DNA of 64,000 nucleotides from Atrichornis clamosus (Eukaryota; Chordata; Aves; Passeriformes; Menuridae), in NCBI GenBank assembly GCA_013400975.1, contig WBMZ01014034.1, positions 1 through 64,000 on the forward strand, written 5' to 3'. Shown one piece after another: positions 25,301 to 38,699 of this stretch. The notes beneath the pieces are model-generated. The model worked only from the letters and a program-made list of their open reading frames with translations, searched no databases and was not told the origin of the DNA. Position 1 is the first letter of the stretch; the number at the start of each line of letters is the position of its first letter. The translations under genes were made by a program, and so were the position numbers.

Positions 25301-28300
25301 GAACATGTGCTTGAAACCCACAAACATTTTCTGTGAACATTTGACATTTTTACCCTGAAGGAGGAGAAAGCAGCATAAAGGAAGAAGTTGTGGTATTCCC
25401 TGGAGCAGTCTGTGTTTCTAGCACAGGAAAGGAGGGCTTTCAGTCTAAAGGTCTGGAAGCACTGAGATCTGCCGAGGCTGGTGTCGAACACCACTCATGT
25501 TCTCTGGTATTCTGTTAATGTCCCGCCCTACTGAAGCAGGACCTTCTTTCTGCTGAGCAAATCCTCTGAACCTCCTTCTCTGCCTTCTCCTTCATACCTC
25601 TCTGTGTGGAATTCCAGACATGGCACTGCCTTTCTGTTTCAGCACTGGAAAGATGTGACTGTAGATGAGCTGAGTCCCCACCTGCATCCCCTGACCAAGT
25701 GGTGAGAAAGGAGATAAGATCATCATCTGAGATGTGGTGAAATTTGAACAGTCCATTGACATTCTCTAGGAATGGGAAATAGTTCCCCTAACAAGACCAA
25801 ACTGGATCTCCATTAGCTTAGAGGAAGAAGGACATATGGAGGAGAAAGAGAGTCTTCACAACCCATCATCCCTGGAAATCCCACAGTCCCAGGGCTGAAC
25901 TGTGTAACTGCCCGCTGCCATAGTAACTTTCTGTGCTGTTGTGAGCATGAAAGACCCAGTTATTGGCCAGGTTTTGGAGTCAAGGTAAAATGCAGGAGTT
26001 AGGAAGATGGCCTCAAGTGGCCTGAAGTGGCCACAGAATATTTTCTGTAAATTAACTGCCAAGCTTTCAACACCAACCAGAGGTGCTGCTGAAATTCAAC
26101 TGGCCAGAGGTAAGAGAAGAGGTGCATTAGCCTGAAGTGCTTGTGCTGAAGTCCTTCATTTGAAGATACCTGTGCAGTAGCAATAAATACAGACTTGATT
26201 GAACATCATCTTTAAATTTGTCTTCTGAATACTGTATGTGCTGCTTTGCTTTGGGAATAGAAATGAATTTCACTCAGAGAGTATAAGCTACATCCTTTGA
26301 AATCTTGCTGGAGTTACTGATAACTGCTTATGAGTTTTTACATAAATGGTCTAAGGTTAGCAATGTTTTGTGAAAATACAAATCAGGTATTGATCCTCAG
26401 GAAACAGTTAAAGCAAAGTTCAGAAGAAAAAGAGTAGAGAACTAAGTTGTAACATATTACACAATGCTGCTTATACCTCATTTATTATGCTTTTGATGAC
26501 ATTGGTGTTATTGTTTTGTAGCACAGAAAACCTCAGGGGAGTAGCTGGAAGGTGAGATGCAGGCAGGGGTTGCTCTTGCACCCCTGCCCATCTCAGACCT
26601 GGCATTCCTTACTTCTCCAATGACAGTGAAAGGATAGCCTCCCCTAACCCTTTCATTTCTGGCTCATGCCTGCATCTGCACTGTGCTTTCTGCAATGCTG
26701 TTTTGGGGAACTGACAGAGGCTGCTAAAACCCATGATTTGGATTGCTTTCCCAGGGGCTTGGATTGAGCTGCCAGAGACATTAGGCACAAGCACCAATGT
26801 TACTGAACGTGGAAGCACAGCTATTACCTGTCTCTGGATGTGCTGAAAAAAGATCTCTTTATCTATTGGCAGGGTACTATTACAGATGAAAGAATAAATA
26901 TATCTGCCATTTTTGTTAAATTCTGCTCTCTGGGGGAAAAGATCCTTCTATTTTTCATGTATAAAGGCATCCACAAAGCATGGAAGCTGTTGGTAGAACA
27001 TTTGCTCCCCTTGCAGGTTCGACTTCAGCAGTGTTTATTGCTGCTCTGGAGAGATGCTGCCCTTCCTCTTCCACACAGCCACACTCGGTTGTGTTAGGGG
27101 CCCATTCTGCCACTGGCTGGGCTGTGGGGCTCAAACTGACTGTGCAGTTAAATTAACACAAATTGGGAGCAACCGAGTTAATGTTTGTAGCACTGAACTT
27201 GTATATCCTGTCATGCTGCTTGATGTAGAATTGCAGGCAGATTTAGAAATTCTGAGCTTGTTTCTGTTTCCTTTAAATTTTCTTAATGAGGTTTTTAAGG
27301 CAGTATTAAATCGATTTGACTTTTTAGCATAAAATGGAAATTTAAATTTGTTTTGCTGCTGGAAAAAAGCAATATTGCTTACATCTCATATCTTACATAC
27401 TTTGCTCATGTTACTCTCCTCCTGAACTATGCTCTTGTGCAAGTCTCGGATCTCAGTAAATACATGATGCAAAAATTATTGGTTTGCAGTCTTCAATACT
27501 GAAACTTTCTAGGAGATGCCTGGATTCTTTAGATTTCAGTAGGAATTGAGGATACTTAGACCAAGTTGAGTTATTGCAAGCATTCCAAGGAAAATAAAGC
27601 ATTTCAAAAGATCTTATTAAAATCAAAGATGAAGATGAAGAAACTGAAAAAACCAAACCAATTTACTTCTCTTGGCTAGCAGAATTGCCATGGTTCTCCA
27701 GCTGTTGTTATACATGTTCTTAAAAAGAATATTAAAAGCAGATGTCACCTATTTTTTCCATCAAAATATTTGAATTTTAAATAGCTATTGCAATGCAAGT
27801 TAGGTTGACATTCTAGTACGGAATGAAGAAATAAGTATTTGTATGTCTAAAGCAAAGTATAATAAAAATAATTTAAATATGTGTTTAAATTTGAAAAAAA
27901 AAAGTTATATCTGTCTGCTAATAAGTAATGTCAGGTAGGTAAAGACTGGCAGGAGGATCCCTGATGTTGAATCCAGTGCATGATCTATATACACCTTGAG
28001 AAAAATCTGACTGGTCCTAAGTTTAGTGCATCAGTATGTCAGTGTTCAATGAAGCCTTCCCAAGCACAGACACCAGATCAGATGCCTTTTTAATCTGGAA
28101 TGTACGATCAGACTCTGGCTTTTATTCTCTTCCAAGTGAGCTGTTTACCATGTTCTCTGAGTGTGTTTGGGCTTTTTTTCCCTTTATCCTCAAAAGTGCT
28201 TCAGATCCTGTCCTGATCACCCTCATGTCTGACCACCTTCCAGTTGTGCATTACGAGACCTGACTAATATCTGTCACGTGTATTTTGGTTTGGTTTTCTT

Positions 28301-28809
28301 CTCAATTTTCCCTTGGATTGTTGTACTTGGCATATCCTTAGCATTTCATCAAACTATTCTGCTTTCAGGAAGCCTCACTTTTTATGTGTTCTCCTGGCTA
28401 TATCTTTCTCACATCATACATGAAAGGATCTGCACATGGGGACAACAATATTTAGCATGCCAAATAATTGTGGTAAATTTTAGAGGCAGATTAAATGGTA
28501 CAAAAATCTGAAATGTGTGTGATCTACCTAGGGTCTCAAAATCTGGCTCTGCAAGTGGAATTCTTTCCAGACACTGTTAGAAATACCTTTTCTCATGTCA
28601 AATGCAAACCATCTCTAACAAGTTGCAGCTACTGGAGGAAGAACATTGCATGCAGACTAGGGCACAAGGATCTGCTAAGTCCATATCCATTTTTAGATCG
28701 CCTAAGTCTCTGATGTAGTACAACTTTCAGAACAAGAGTGAAAATTAAATGGTGTGGTGAGGTATTGTTTGTTAACACAGGAGACTACTTTGCCTCCAGT
28801 GGTGCAATA
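22351..28809. other. Long unassigned stretch
   Basis: No exon or classifiable repeat seen over 6.4 kb. A minus-strand frame of 109 codons at 23382-23711 and several smaller ones have no recognisable domain. A somewhat GC-richer part lies at about 25500-26100. Confidence 0.45.
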
Positions 28810-28865
28810 AGAGAGAGAGGGTTGGACCAGGTGACCCCTGGAAGTCACTTCCAATATAAATTACT
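28810..28865 (+). mobile_element. Probable CR1 LINE 3' tail, decayed
   Basis: 'gggttggaccaggtgacccc' followed by 'tggaagtcacttccaa' matches the last conserved block of several CR1 subfamilies in forward orientation. The terminal octamers are lost. The stretch is short, so the call is tentative. Confidence 0.5.
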
Positions 28866-30019
28866 TATTACTTTATAAGTTTTTCAGTATTGGTGGGCTG
28901 GCAGAATACTTGTTTCTCTGTATATTTTTTTTTTTAAATGAAGAAGTTTTTTGACCCCTGTGAGTTGTCTGGCTCCATATACACTTTGTTATCTGTGTTT
29001 CAGAATCAAGTTACAATCTCTGCAGCAACACTTTTACTTATTTTTTTAAAAGATAATTACAGCTCCAGAGCACTTCAGTGTCGTAAACAGCTCATGGGTG
29101 ATGGGTATAATAGCCATACAAAACAATGAATAATTTGCCCACATTCATAGAAAAGATCTATGGCCAAGTTGGAAACGTTTTTTTTTAATGCATGGATACT
29201 GTTCTGTAATCCATGTTCACTCCTGATTATTTTGCCTTCAAATAAATTTAGCCTTACGAATATTTCTGTAGCCAAATGACTAATTTCACAGCCAAAATTG
29301 TATGCCAAACAGTACAGTGTAAGCTATCTGATACTGCTGCAGACATAGGCACATTTTAAGAGGAAAGTTTTTGTTTGGCAAGGAAGTGAATTGCAATTGC
29401 ACTGAAGGGAAGCCTACACCTCTTCTTTCACTCATGTGTGATACAACTGCTGAAGGCAAATTGGCAAGATTTTTAGATTCTTGCACGTTGTTAGGCTCAG
29501 AAAAGAGCAGTCAGGCCACTTTAACCTGTCTCCTTCCAGATATAGTCTATATGCAGACAAATGGAAGTTAAGCACCTGGGCAGGGGCAACAGTTGAGGCA
29601 GGAGACCTGTTGGCTGGTGTTTCAGCACTGGTCTGCAATGGTCCCAGCTGGCATTCCCTGTGTGTATGTGGTGTCAGGTGTCCTTGTAGAAATGTTTCTC
29701 CAAGATCTTTATTACCTGGGGGGTGTCTGTGTGTGTGTGTGTAGCCAGTTATTGTCACAGGCTGCCAATCAAGTCAGGCCATGTTGATATCGTGGTGTCC
29801 CTCTCCAGCAGTTTCAGATATTGTTCTCCTGTCACTTGATGATCCATGCCCATATCAAGCTTCAGTACACTCAGGACTTGTTTGCTCTGCCCTTCTGTCT
29901 GCAGCTCATTGCACAAAGGCACTCAGCTCTTGATCAAGGCAAGGTTGTAGTGTTCCTATGACACATTCCTTTGCAACAATGAAGGGAAACTGTCCTGGGA
30001 TTCCTTAGCGAAAGTATAT
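28866..30019. other. Unassigned sequence with a short (GT)n run
   Basis: No exon seen. A (GT)8 run lies at 29727-29742. Overlapping frames on both strands around 29430-29790 have no recognisable domain. Confidence 0.45.
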
Positions 30020-30643
30020 CCTGAAGATCAAGTGACGTGATTATGCTATTTGGGGTCTTACTAGGCTATACCTGAACTATCATGTCTAGTTGGTGTTTCT
30101 GCAATTCAAGAGACACTCTAAAAATTAAAGCACATCTAATAAAGGGCCAGCAAGAGGGTTAGAGGGTTGTTGGATTTGATATATGAAGAAAGGCTGAAGG
30201 AATAGGGTTCAGCCCAGAGAAGGGAAGGCTCCAGGGTATCTTATTATGTTCTCCCAATACCTGAAAGGTAGTTATGTGGAAGATGGGGGCATTTACTTCA
30301 CAAGGATGCATGCTGACAGGGCAGGGAGCATTAAGCACAAGTTGTTTTAAGGCAAGTTCTGTAAGGAGATAGAAAAAAAATTCTACGTCTTGGGAAAGAT
30401 TTGATATTGAAGTAATTTCTCCAGGGAATTGGTGGAATCTCTCTTGCTGGAAATGTTCAAGACTTGAGTTGATGAGGTGCTTGATCAACACGGCTTTCAA
30501 GAGAATGTTGTGCCAGATCATCTCCAAAGGTTGCTTGCCACTTAAGATACTTCTTTTGCATGTGTCCCTGCCCATGGCAGAGGAGTTGGAACTAGGTGAT
30601 CTTTAAAGGCCCTTCCAATCCAAGCCATTCTGTGATTTTAGGA
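30020..30643 (+). mobile_element. CR1 LINE 3' part, 620 bp, forward
   Basis: The sequence follows the 3' third of avian CR1: the end of ORF2 and the short 3' UTR. Landmarks in order are 'agaaaggctgaaggaatagg' at 30185, 'agagaagggaaggctccagg', 'ccaatacctgaaaggtagtt', 'gggaattggtggaatctctc' at 30424, 'ctgcccatggcagagg' at 30569 and the worn 3' tail at 30600-30643. The 5' end is truncated near 30020. Stops and indels show that it is dead. A 138-codon minus-strand frame across it is only the complement of this element. Confidence 0.93.
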
Positions 30644-32027
30644 TTTTTTTTTTATTCTCTGCATATTCAACTCAATAAACCCTAAAAATTTCTTGTTGCA
30701 GTGCTGGATACACTTCAGGATACCACAGATTTATTCTACCATTAGCTTGATGACATTAGCAACTGACAAAAACTTTTTAAATTTATGTGACTTCTATTAA
30801 TTATCCAGTAACCTCACAAAATTTCCCATCGGTCCTTTCACTTATTGAAATTTCTTACATGAACTAGTTGGATTTTGCAGTTTGGTTTTTTTTTTACCTA
30901 GTACCTTACGAATTAGAAAGATAAATAGAAATGGTGGAAAAATCAATTAAAGCACATAAGTTATAATGTGTCAAACTAGAATTGGTTCTGACCTGGAATA
31001 ATTGGGTCATTATGTAAATATTCCCAAGTTGTGGAATTGCTGTCATCCTATGTTTGAGCTCTGATTCTACTGTACTTCTTAAGAAAGTTAATCTAAATTT
31101 TATTATAAAGTAGGAATTCTGAAGAGTTTGAAGGTTTTCTATACTTACCACATCAAACAATTTAGAGGCAAAATGAATGACTTTAAGCTTCTATTCAGAC
31201 TTGTGAAATTATGAGGTCATGAAAAAAGAGGGGTTCTCTTGTTAACTCAACTATTTCCATGATTAACATTCATTTGGTTACTTGAGGTTTAGCATGCCAT
31301 TCCATTAAAATAATGCAATTGCAGATAAAGAAAAAAAAGTTTTGAAAGTATAATTGGTTTTCACTGTCAATATAACTTAAAATCCCATTAGCCACAAAAT
31401 TTCAGCATTGTTTTCCTAATGACTTGCATAATTGGATCATCAAATTTCTCTCCTTTAAATAAAACAAAAAAAGTCTCACTTGGTGGCTTTAAAGGTTATT
31501 ATTTGCATGAATTTTCCCCCCTCAGTGTTACGTTTCCACTTTTATTTCCACCAGCGCTGAAAGGTCAGAGACCTAGCGTGTTAAATGAAATCATGTCAAA
31601 AGCAACTAGACCTCTTACTTTCATTTCCCTCTCTCTCTTTTTTATTTTCTAAGTTGTGACAGCTACTGGAAAATGCACGTATGCAACCAGTTTGATTTGA
31701 GATCCTTTTCCACCTCAACCCATTAAGGTGATTTAGAGCACTGCTCTTGGTCTTCCATGGTGCCGTTCTCCCTTTTACATGTGCCTGTGGCAAGTTTTGT
31801 CACTTCATTTCAGGAATTCCAGTGCACTGTTTTTAATTTAAGTGGAGACTGCTTTGGAGACATTGAAAAATAAGAAGTGCTACAAAGACTTGTGGATAGT
31901 CCCATTAATAAGTGTTTTCCAGAGGTGCTGCACTCATATAAGTAAATTAGATTTGCCATACATATCACTAGAAAAATTTCCTTCTCATGTTCCATGTATC
32001 TCTGTTATCACAGCAATCAAACCCATT
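30644..32027. other. Unassigned AT-rich sequence
   Basis: No exon or repeat recognised between two CR1 copies of different age and orientation. Confidence 0.5.
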
Positions 32028-33625
32028 AAAAATTGTAGAAAAATCACATTTCTGGAAGAGATCTTGAGAAGCTATCCAATACATCCTCTTTCCACAAGGC
32101 AAGTTCATCTCTTCTTAAACCATGCCTACAGATTTTCAGTTTACCAATTCTTGAAAATCTCCAGTGTTGAAAATTCTGTATTTTTTCTAGGCAATTTATT
32201 CAAGTGTTAAAGAATATTTGACATTCTTTCCTCCAAGATCTAACTTACATCATCGTTGCTGCAATTCAGGCTAACTGATTTATTGCTTTGCTATTTGAAT
32301 TTGCTCCAGTTCTTTTTGCATTACTATTTTAAAATACTTAGAGACCATAAAAATGCTCTTCAGATGCCACTCAACTACACTAAACAACTCAACTCATTTT
32401 GGTTGTCCTCAAAGATTGTGTTTTATAGCCCTTTCATTACTCTTTAGTTGGTCAGCATTTTTCCTGCAGGTATCCTATATCTAGACAAAGCACTTGAGTG
32501 AAATAAACAGCAAGGTTTTTTTTACTTTGTCTTCTATATGATTCTCTTCCAGGATGAAGTTTCCATTTTGTCTTTGAAATAGCCTTGCATTGCTGACTCA
32601 CGACCAATTTATGATCAACTGAAGTCCATGCATCCTCTTTCAGAAGAACTGTTATTTCTCATCCTATAATTTTGCAGACGGTTACTCTTACCTAAGTGGA
32701 GAACTTTTGATTTTTTGCCCTTATTAAATTGCATCCCAGCCACTTCAGACAATTTCTCCAATTTATAATAATCAGTTTGAATTCTAACCTTGTCATCGCC
32801 TCTCCCAGCTTTGAATCATCTGGAAATAGAGCAACTATATTCCCTGCTCCATCACGTGTTTTTTTTAATTGCAAGCGTTCCATAGGCCTGGGCTTCACGT
32901 CAGTCCCCAGCGGACCTCACTCTTAGATCCTTCCAGCTGAACAGTTTGTCTTTATGCATAGTATCCCGATCAGTTGTGTCCCTACCATATGGCAGTCTCA
33001 GAAAGACCCTGGATTACATAGAAAAATGTCATAAAAGACACTGTCAGAAACTTTTCTAAAGTAAAGATATTTCTCTTTTCAATACACATACCTGTCACAA
33101 TGTCATAGGAAAAAACTAGGTTGTTTGACGTGGTTTGTTCTTGACAAATCAATGTTGGCTGATTCATATCTTCTTGTTCCTGCCCAGATGTTTGAATACT
33201 TGAACCAGTAATTTTTTTTCTTGGTAATTAAAATTAGATTGACTGATCTACACTTCTTTTCAGTTTTTTAAAGGTAAGAACTATGATTGCTTTTTTTCTG
33301 TTTTCTGAAATTTAACCTGTTCTCACTATATTCTCAAAATAATTGCTGAGGGCTCTAAGATCACTTCAGGCTAGTTCTCTATGTACTCTCATGTGAATTT
33401 CATCAGGACCAGCCATTTTAAAAAACATCCAGGTTCTCAAAGTAGAATTAAGCCTCTGCTTTACCTTTTCCATCCCATGCTCTTACCCTTTTGTCGTTGA
33501 TTCTAATTGTGTTAGATATCTAATCACAGCTGCTGTATCAAGTGAAGACTGAAGGAAAAAACCCTACATTCTCATCTTTGGCTATCTGTGCACCATTGAG
33601 GAATCTTGTACTTAAGAACCTGTGA
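32028..33625 (-). mobile_element. Ancient L3-like CR1 LINE, about 1.6 kb, reverse transcriptase region to 3' end
   Basis: On the minus strand this is a long, much-diverged CR1 of the kind shared with turtles, crocodilians and (as L3) mammals. Plus-strand landmarks from its 3' end inward are 'cttgaaaatctccagtgttg' (about 32150), 'ctaggcaatttattcaagtg' (32189), 'gaatttgctccagttctttt' (32296), 'gccttgcattgctgactcac' (32582), 'cttattaaattgcatccc' (32721), 'tttgaattctaaccttgtca' (32777), 'tgttcttgacaaatcaatgt' (33136), 'atttcatcaggaccagcc' (33397) and 'gtgaagactgaagg' (33542). These follow the order of the CR1 reverse transcriptase and 3' region. Internal deletions exist, for example just after 32270, and stops are many. 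It is older than the avian CR1 copies and entirely inactive. A 122-codon plus-strand frame at 31842-32210 is its complement in part. Confidence 0.88.
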
Positions 33626-36600
33626 AATGTTTTGATAAACTCTGCTTTTTATAGTGATAGAATAAGGAAAGAGAAAGACAGCAGTGTTCATATTTAAACT
33701 CGTTTTTTATCTCAGAAGGAAGTTAAGAATCTAAGGTGGGCCACACACATATGTGAGATTCATCACACCCATTTTGATCAATAAAAATGCTAATATCTAA
33801 TTTAAGCATGCCCTTAAGTGTCCCTCTGTAGTTAATGGGAGATAGAAAGTGACTTCAAGGTTCAGCTTTTTTTCTTTTTCCAGATACCTTTGTTAGATGA
33901 AACCCAACCTGTCAAGAACATGTGATGATGATACCTGTGCAAGCAGACGGGGACTGCAGCTTGGTGAGGGCTTGGTGCTTGGAAAGTCTTTATTACATTT
34001 GAGAACAAGCACATCACCACAAGCAAATGGCCAGGTTTTGTTCTGGTTGCATCATAAGCTTTAGGACTGCACTGCCTTAGCCCCATCTTTTACAAAATTT
34101 GAGAATTTGCATTCTGATTATCAGGATGTTTAATTTTGTGCACAGCTTCATATTTGACACACCACTGTTTTTACTATTTTTTTGTTGGGAATCTGAATTA
34201 TGCAGGAATTATTAATGAGTGTATATATATATAAAATACCTGTTTCTGCGCTAGAAAGGAAGTTGCCATAAACTGGCTACAGCCCACTTCTTCTGTCTTC
34301 CAAAACAACTTTCAAGTTTAGGAAGAGGCTGTATTTTAGTCACTTTTAAAATGGCTTCCAAGAGATGTTTTTTGAAATAGTTTGGCTTATAGCCTGGTAT
34401 CAATTTAAGACAGCTTGTTTTACTATCATATAACCAGTGTGGTGGCCTAGCTGAAGCCCAAGTCTGTTTCAAAGGCCTACATTCTTAATTTTTATATTAC
34501 CAATGCAGCCAAACAACAGTCCAAACATACTACTTCAATTTCCCCACTTTATTCAGTCTCCATTCCTTTAAATGTCTTCCCCTACAAACCCCTACATGCT
34601 GAGACAAAACTGTGAATGACTGTCATATATTTGCTTCATGGTGGATTCCAAGAAAGCCAATGATATTGCATGTTGGTCAGAGCATACAGTAATACTTCAA
34701 TTATCTTCAAATATTTAATACTGCTTGAGTTTCCTTCAGGCCTTTTTTTCTGATGTGACATCATGAACTTTTTTGTATTTGTAGAATCCACATCTTCCCT
34801 TCCTTTCCTTTCTATCCCTACACCAGACTTGAATTTGATGTGTACCCTGTGCATTATGCAAGTCTCTGCTCAGCTCAGCTACAATATAATGTGTGTGTGT
34901 GTGCGTGTGTATGGGGACACACAGGGGATAGATTCCTGAAAAAATAAAAACAGATTGCCTTTTATGCCAATTTGAATGATTGCCCTTCACTTGATAAAGT
35001 CTAGCACATACCTTGGTGTTTCATATGAACTGTCACAATACCTTGACTATAGTGCATATTCCTGACCCAGCTTCCAGAGGTTTGTGATATGTCTCCTTAT
35101 TCCATTAGCACTTTGTCATCTGCTCCTCTGATGTCACTGTCATGTGGAGAAGGGGTTTAGGGTGAGGTTCTTGATAGTGTTGAAAAGTCTCTTTGTATTT
35201 TACTCTGGTTTTTTCACTCCGTATCTCTCTACACTTAATTTACACAATACCTATTTATATGTTTCTGCTTATCTCACCAACTGATGTATCTCACACACAA
35301 CTTGTAGAGTCTTATTGTGGAGGCTTATGAATTTAAATATTTGAGGTTTATTTTGAACATGATATAGTATAATAACAAGGCTGTCAAATGTTCACTTCTG
35401 TGTAGTTCCTTATCAGTGTTTCAGAGGAGGGCACTTTTCCTCTGACATGACAGTAAGAATTCACTGAACTAGTTTCTGGAATGTCTCTAATGGAGGGATC
35501 TTAGTCACATACTTCCTCCTGGGCTGGTGAGCTCATTTCTGTAGTGTTTTGAATTTTGGGGGTTTTTTTGTCTTTTTTTCCTTAATGCGATTCCTAGTAA
35601 ATTCCATCTGTTTCAGCCTGTTCCTACAAAGAAGGTAGCACAATAGGAGTGACTGAATAGGTGAATTAAATAAAAGAAAATAGGAGAAAGGAACTACATA
35701 ATATTTCCATCTTTTGGTTTGCATAATTTTAAAGATATCCCAAATGTTCTGGTAGCAAACTTAAATGTCTTTATTGAGTAGCCATATGTAATCAGTTTAT
35801 ATTAATCTTTTATATTAATGATGACATCATATAAATATAATTTACATTACTGGTATAAAATGACCATAAGTTTATAGCTATTACTCTATATGGCAGTAAA
35901 AAGATGCTGCATAAAAGGATGATGTAATATTTTTATATTTCTAATTCCGATAAAGTAGATTAGAAATGTTTTGCCAAAGCACAGGAATAGAGGCCAGAAA
36001 AACATTGCTTGAAATTTCTTTTCTCTACAGCTTAGTGCAAATAACTTAACAGCTCTACAGCAATTTTTCTGATCTCTGAAATGGGAATAGTAGCTGAGTG
36101 TTAGTCCTTGGTGAATGACTTACACAAGACTACATTTTAATGACTGAAATACAGGATATATTTAGAGATATTTTCTGTTGAATTTCTTCTTTCATTTTTC
36201 ACATAACTTATTTCAATTTGCTAAGTGACTACTTGGCTGTCAGTGCTCAATTTTGCATTGAATTAAATTTATTTTTTCTAGTGATATTTCAACTGGAATC
36301 CTTACAAACACAGGAAAAATCTCCCTTCATATAATAATTTGACATAGTTGTGAATTTGCATATGTCATTGTGTTAGTGCAAGATATCAAATAACTTTATT
36401 TTTGGAGGCGAAGAGCAAGTTGGAAGAATCACCTTGTAGGACAGATTAAAGTTTAGTTTTGCTGCAACTACTGGAACTCAGCTACAAAATTAAATTCTCT
36501 GCTTTCAACCCCATGTTCTGTTACTACAAGGCCTGTTTCAGGCATGATGCTGGCAGGCTTCCTATGTGGTCTAAACAGGACATTGCATTTACAAAACTGG

Positions 36601-38699
36601 AATAAATTTCCTCATCCCTCTGACAGCAGTCAAGGCTACCTTTAATCACAAATTGCTTTTTGACTCAATTCTGTGGGGCCAGAGGTTTTCCTTTCAGAAC
36701 AACTGACAATTTTGCTACATTCATTAGACAAAACACAGATATGTGGCAAAGCTCTATAACTGTTAAACATTTCCACCAGTGTGCACCTGCCTTAATTCAT
36801 TAGTTCTCAGCTACAGCCCATCACTTTCTCTAGATATATTCCATACAAAAGAATGGTTATAACTGATCCCTTCCTTTTTGTAGAAATTATCCCTTGTTGG
36901 AAAAGGTGATGGGCAATGTCCATGCTTGGAGGCAGAGGTGGTGGCAGACAACTATGGTCCATTTTTCTACTTTGCCAGACTTGGCATCAGTGGAAGCTCA
37001 ACGGGGCTTAGTTGTGTTAGGATTCCCTGTAGTTCATGTGAGAATCACTGCCTCAGACTCCGCTGGCATGGTCACAGGATGGCAGCTGTCACTTTAGTTG
37101 TCATTTGAGATTTAGTCCAGGAACATTTTGAACTCAAACCCAGAAGTCTCTGCAGCTTGAGCTGAGAAGGAAGTGTCTGTAGCCAAAGGAGAAATACTTT
37201 TGTATCCCTTCTGTAGACTGGGCAGCTGGGGCAGGTTCACAGTATTGCCAAGAATAGTTGTAGCCCCAGCCTAAGTGGAACAGAAACATGGTGGTGTCAG
37301 GCAATCTGGCAGTGCTTATCCCCATGCTTATCACTGTGTTAATCTGGGAATTGGGAAGACAAATGTACTTTTGGTGGATTACACACTTGTAAACCCACAG
37401 TGAACATATATTAGTAGACTGCAGAACATCTAGCTGCCAATTCAGTTCTATTCACCAACATACAAACACCCAAACCTTTGATCAATTAGAAAACTTGGAG
37501 AAAGTAATGCTGCCAGTAGTGTCTATAAATCAAGGACAAATAAACAATCATTAAAATTCTTCCACAGTAACAGAATCTGAGAGTGACTCAGAAGAAGTAA
37601 GTGAGAATAGATAGTCTAGCTCCAGCCCTAATGGAGAAGGATTTGTGCCAGCTAATAACTTTCTGTTTCTTTCAGTAAATAAGTGTGAGTACCCTGGGTT
37701 GCAGGCTGGATAACTAATGGAAGTTGAATCACCTATGTTCTAAAATTTATCCACAGTCAAATGGCAATTTCTTTACTTACTGACATAGTCACCCCCACGT
37801 ATGTTCTTGCAATCCTCATTGACATAAGTGGGAAATATAGTGCTCTGTGGACATGTAAGGGAGATACAGAGTCAAAAACCTTTCTTGTTTTTCCATCCTT
37901 GTAAGACAAATGTGGAAAACAGTTCTTATTGCTAGAGCCTCACACAGATCAAGACAAAAATGTGCACGTTTTTCTCCCTTCACATCTAATCCTGGATGAT
38001 TGTGGGACAATGGTTGTCATAAGACATATGAATATTTTTGCTCTCTCTGGAAAAAGCGGAATGGCTCATTTGTATTATACCATATTAATATATAATTCTG
38101 TACCAACAGATTTTATTTTTTAACAGGAAAGCTGATGCATAGGAGACATACATTACATACCTTTTATTTAGCTGAGTTTAACTGTTTCCACTGAAGCATT
38201 TTGAAAGTGATGTTTGTATCCCTCTCTGAAGTATTTTTGCTTGTTTTCCACTAGTCTTGGAAACCTTAGCCTGAAAAATAAGCCAAGAGAGGTTTGGAAA
38301 AAAATAAATGCATGAATATTTGGGAAGTTACAGAGAACAAAAATGATAGTTATGAGCCTGTTTGCCATTGATCTCAGGACAAATAGGGAAATAGTTGATA
38401 CAGCTCAAATTAATAAAGAGTTAGAAGAGTTTGGTTTAATTGTTGCCAATCAGTGTCAGTATAAGCTGATAAAATTTGTTAATCTAGCTTACTACATTTT
38501 TATGAAATTAAAAATGTGAAGAATCTGTTTAATATAGTTAGACTTCAGGGCATTTGATTTGGCACAGAGCAATATTTCAATAAATAGGAAGAAGGTGCAA
38601 AATAAATGGATTAATAAGTATGGAAAAAAGTAATTCATGAGCTTCAAAATGCAGTTGTGTATTGAAGCTTGCTGGGGGGAGTTACCTTTTCCCATGGCA
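33626..38699. other. Unassigned sequence with a (TG)n run
   Basis: No exon or classifiable interspersed repeat. An imperfect (TG)n run lies at 34890-34912 and a short (TA)n run near 34222. Two overlapping plus-strand frames at 36894-37108 have no recognisable family and are likely chance. Confidence 0.45.

Noticed and set aside
30159..30575. 138-codon minus-strand open frame
   Set aside because: It is the complement of a forward CR1 copy (30020-30643), with no start context or domain of its own.
31842..32210. 122-codon plus-strand open frame
   Set aside because: It runs antisense into the ancient CR1 on the minus strand and has no recognisable domain.
36894..37108. Overlapping frames in a slightly GC-richer block that look protein-like
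   Set aside because: No flanking splice pattern or family match could be made, and two frames are open at once, which points to chance.
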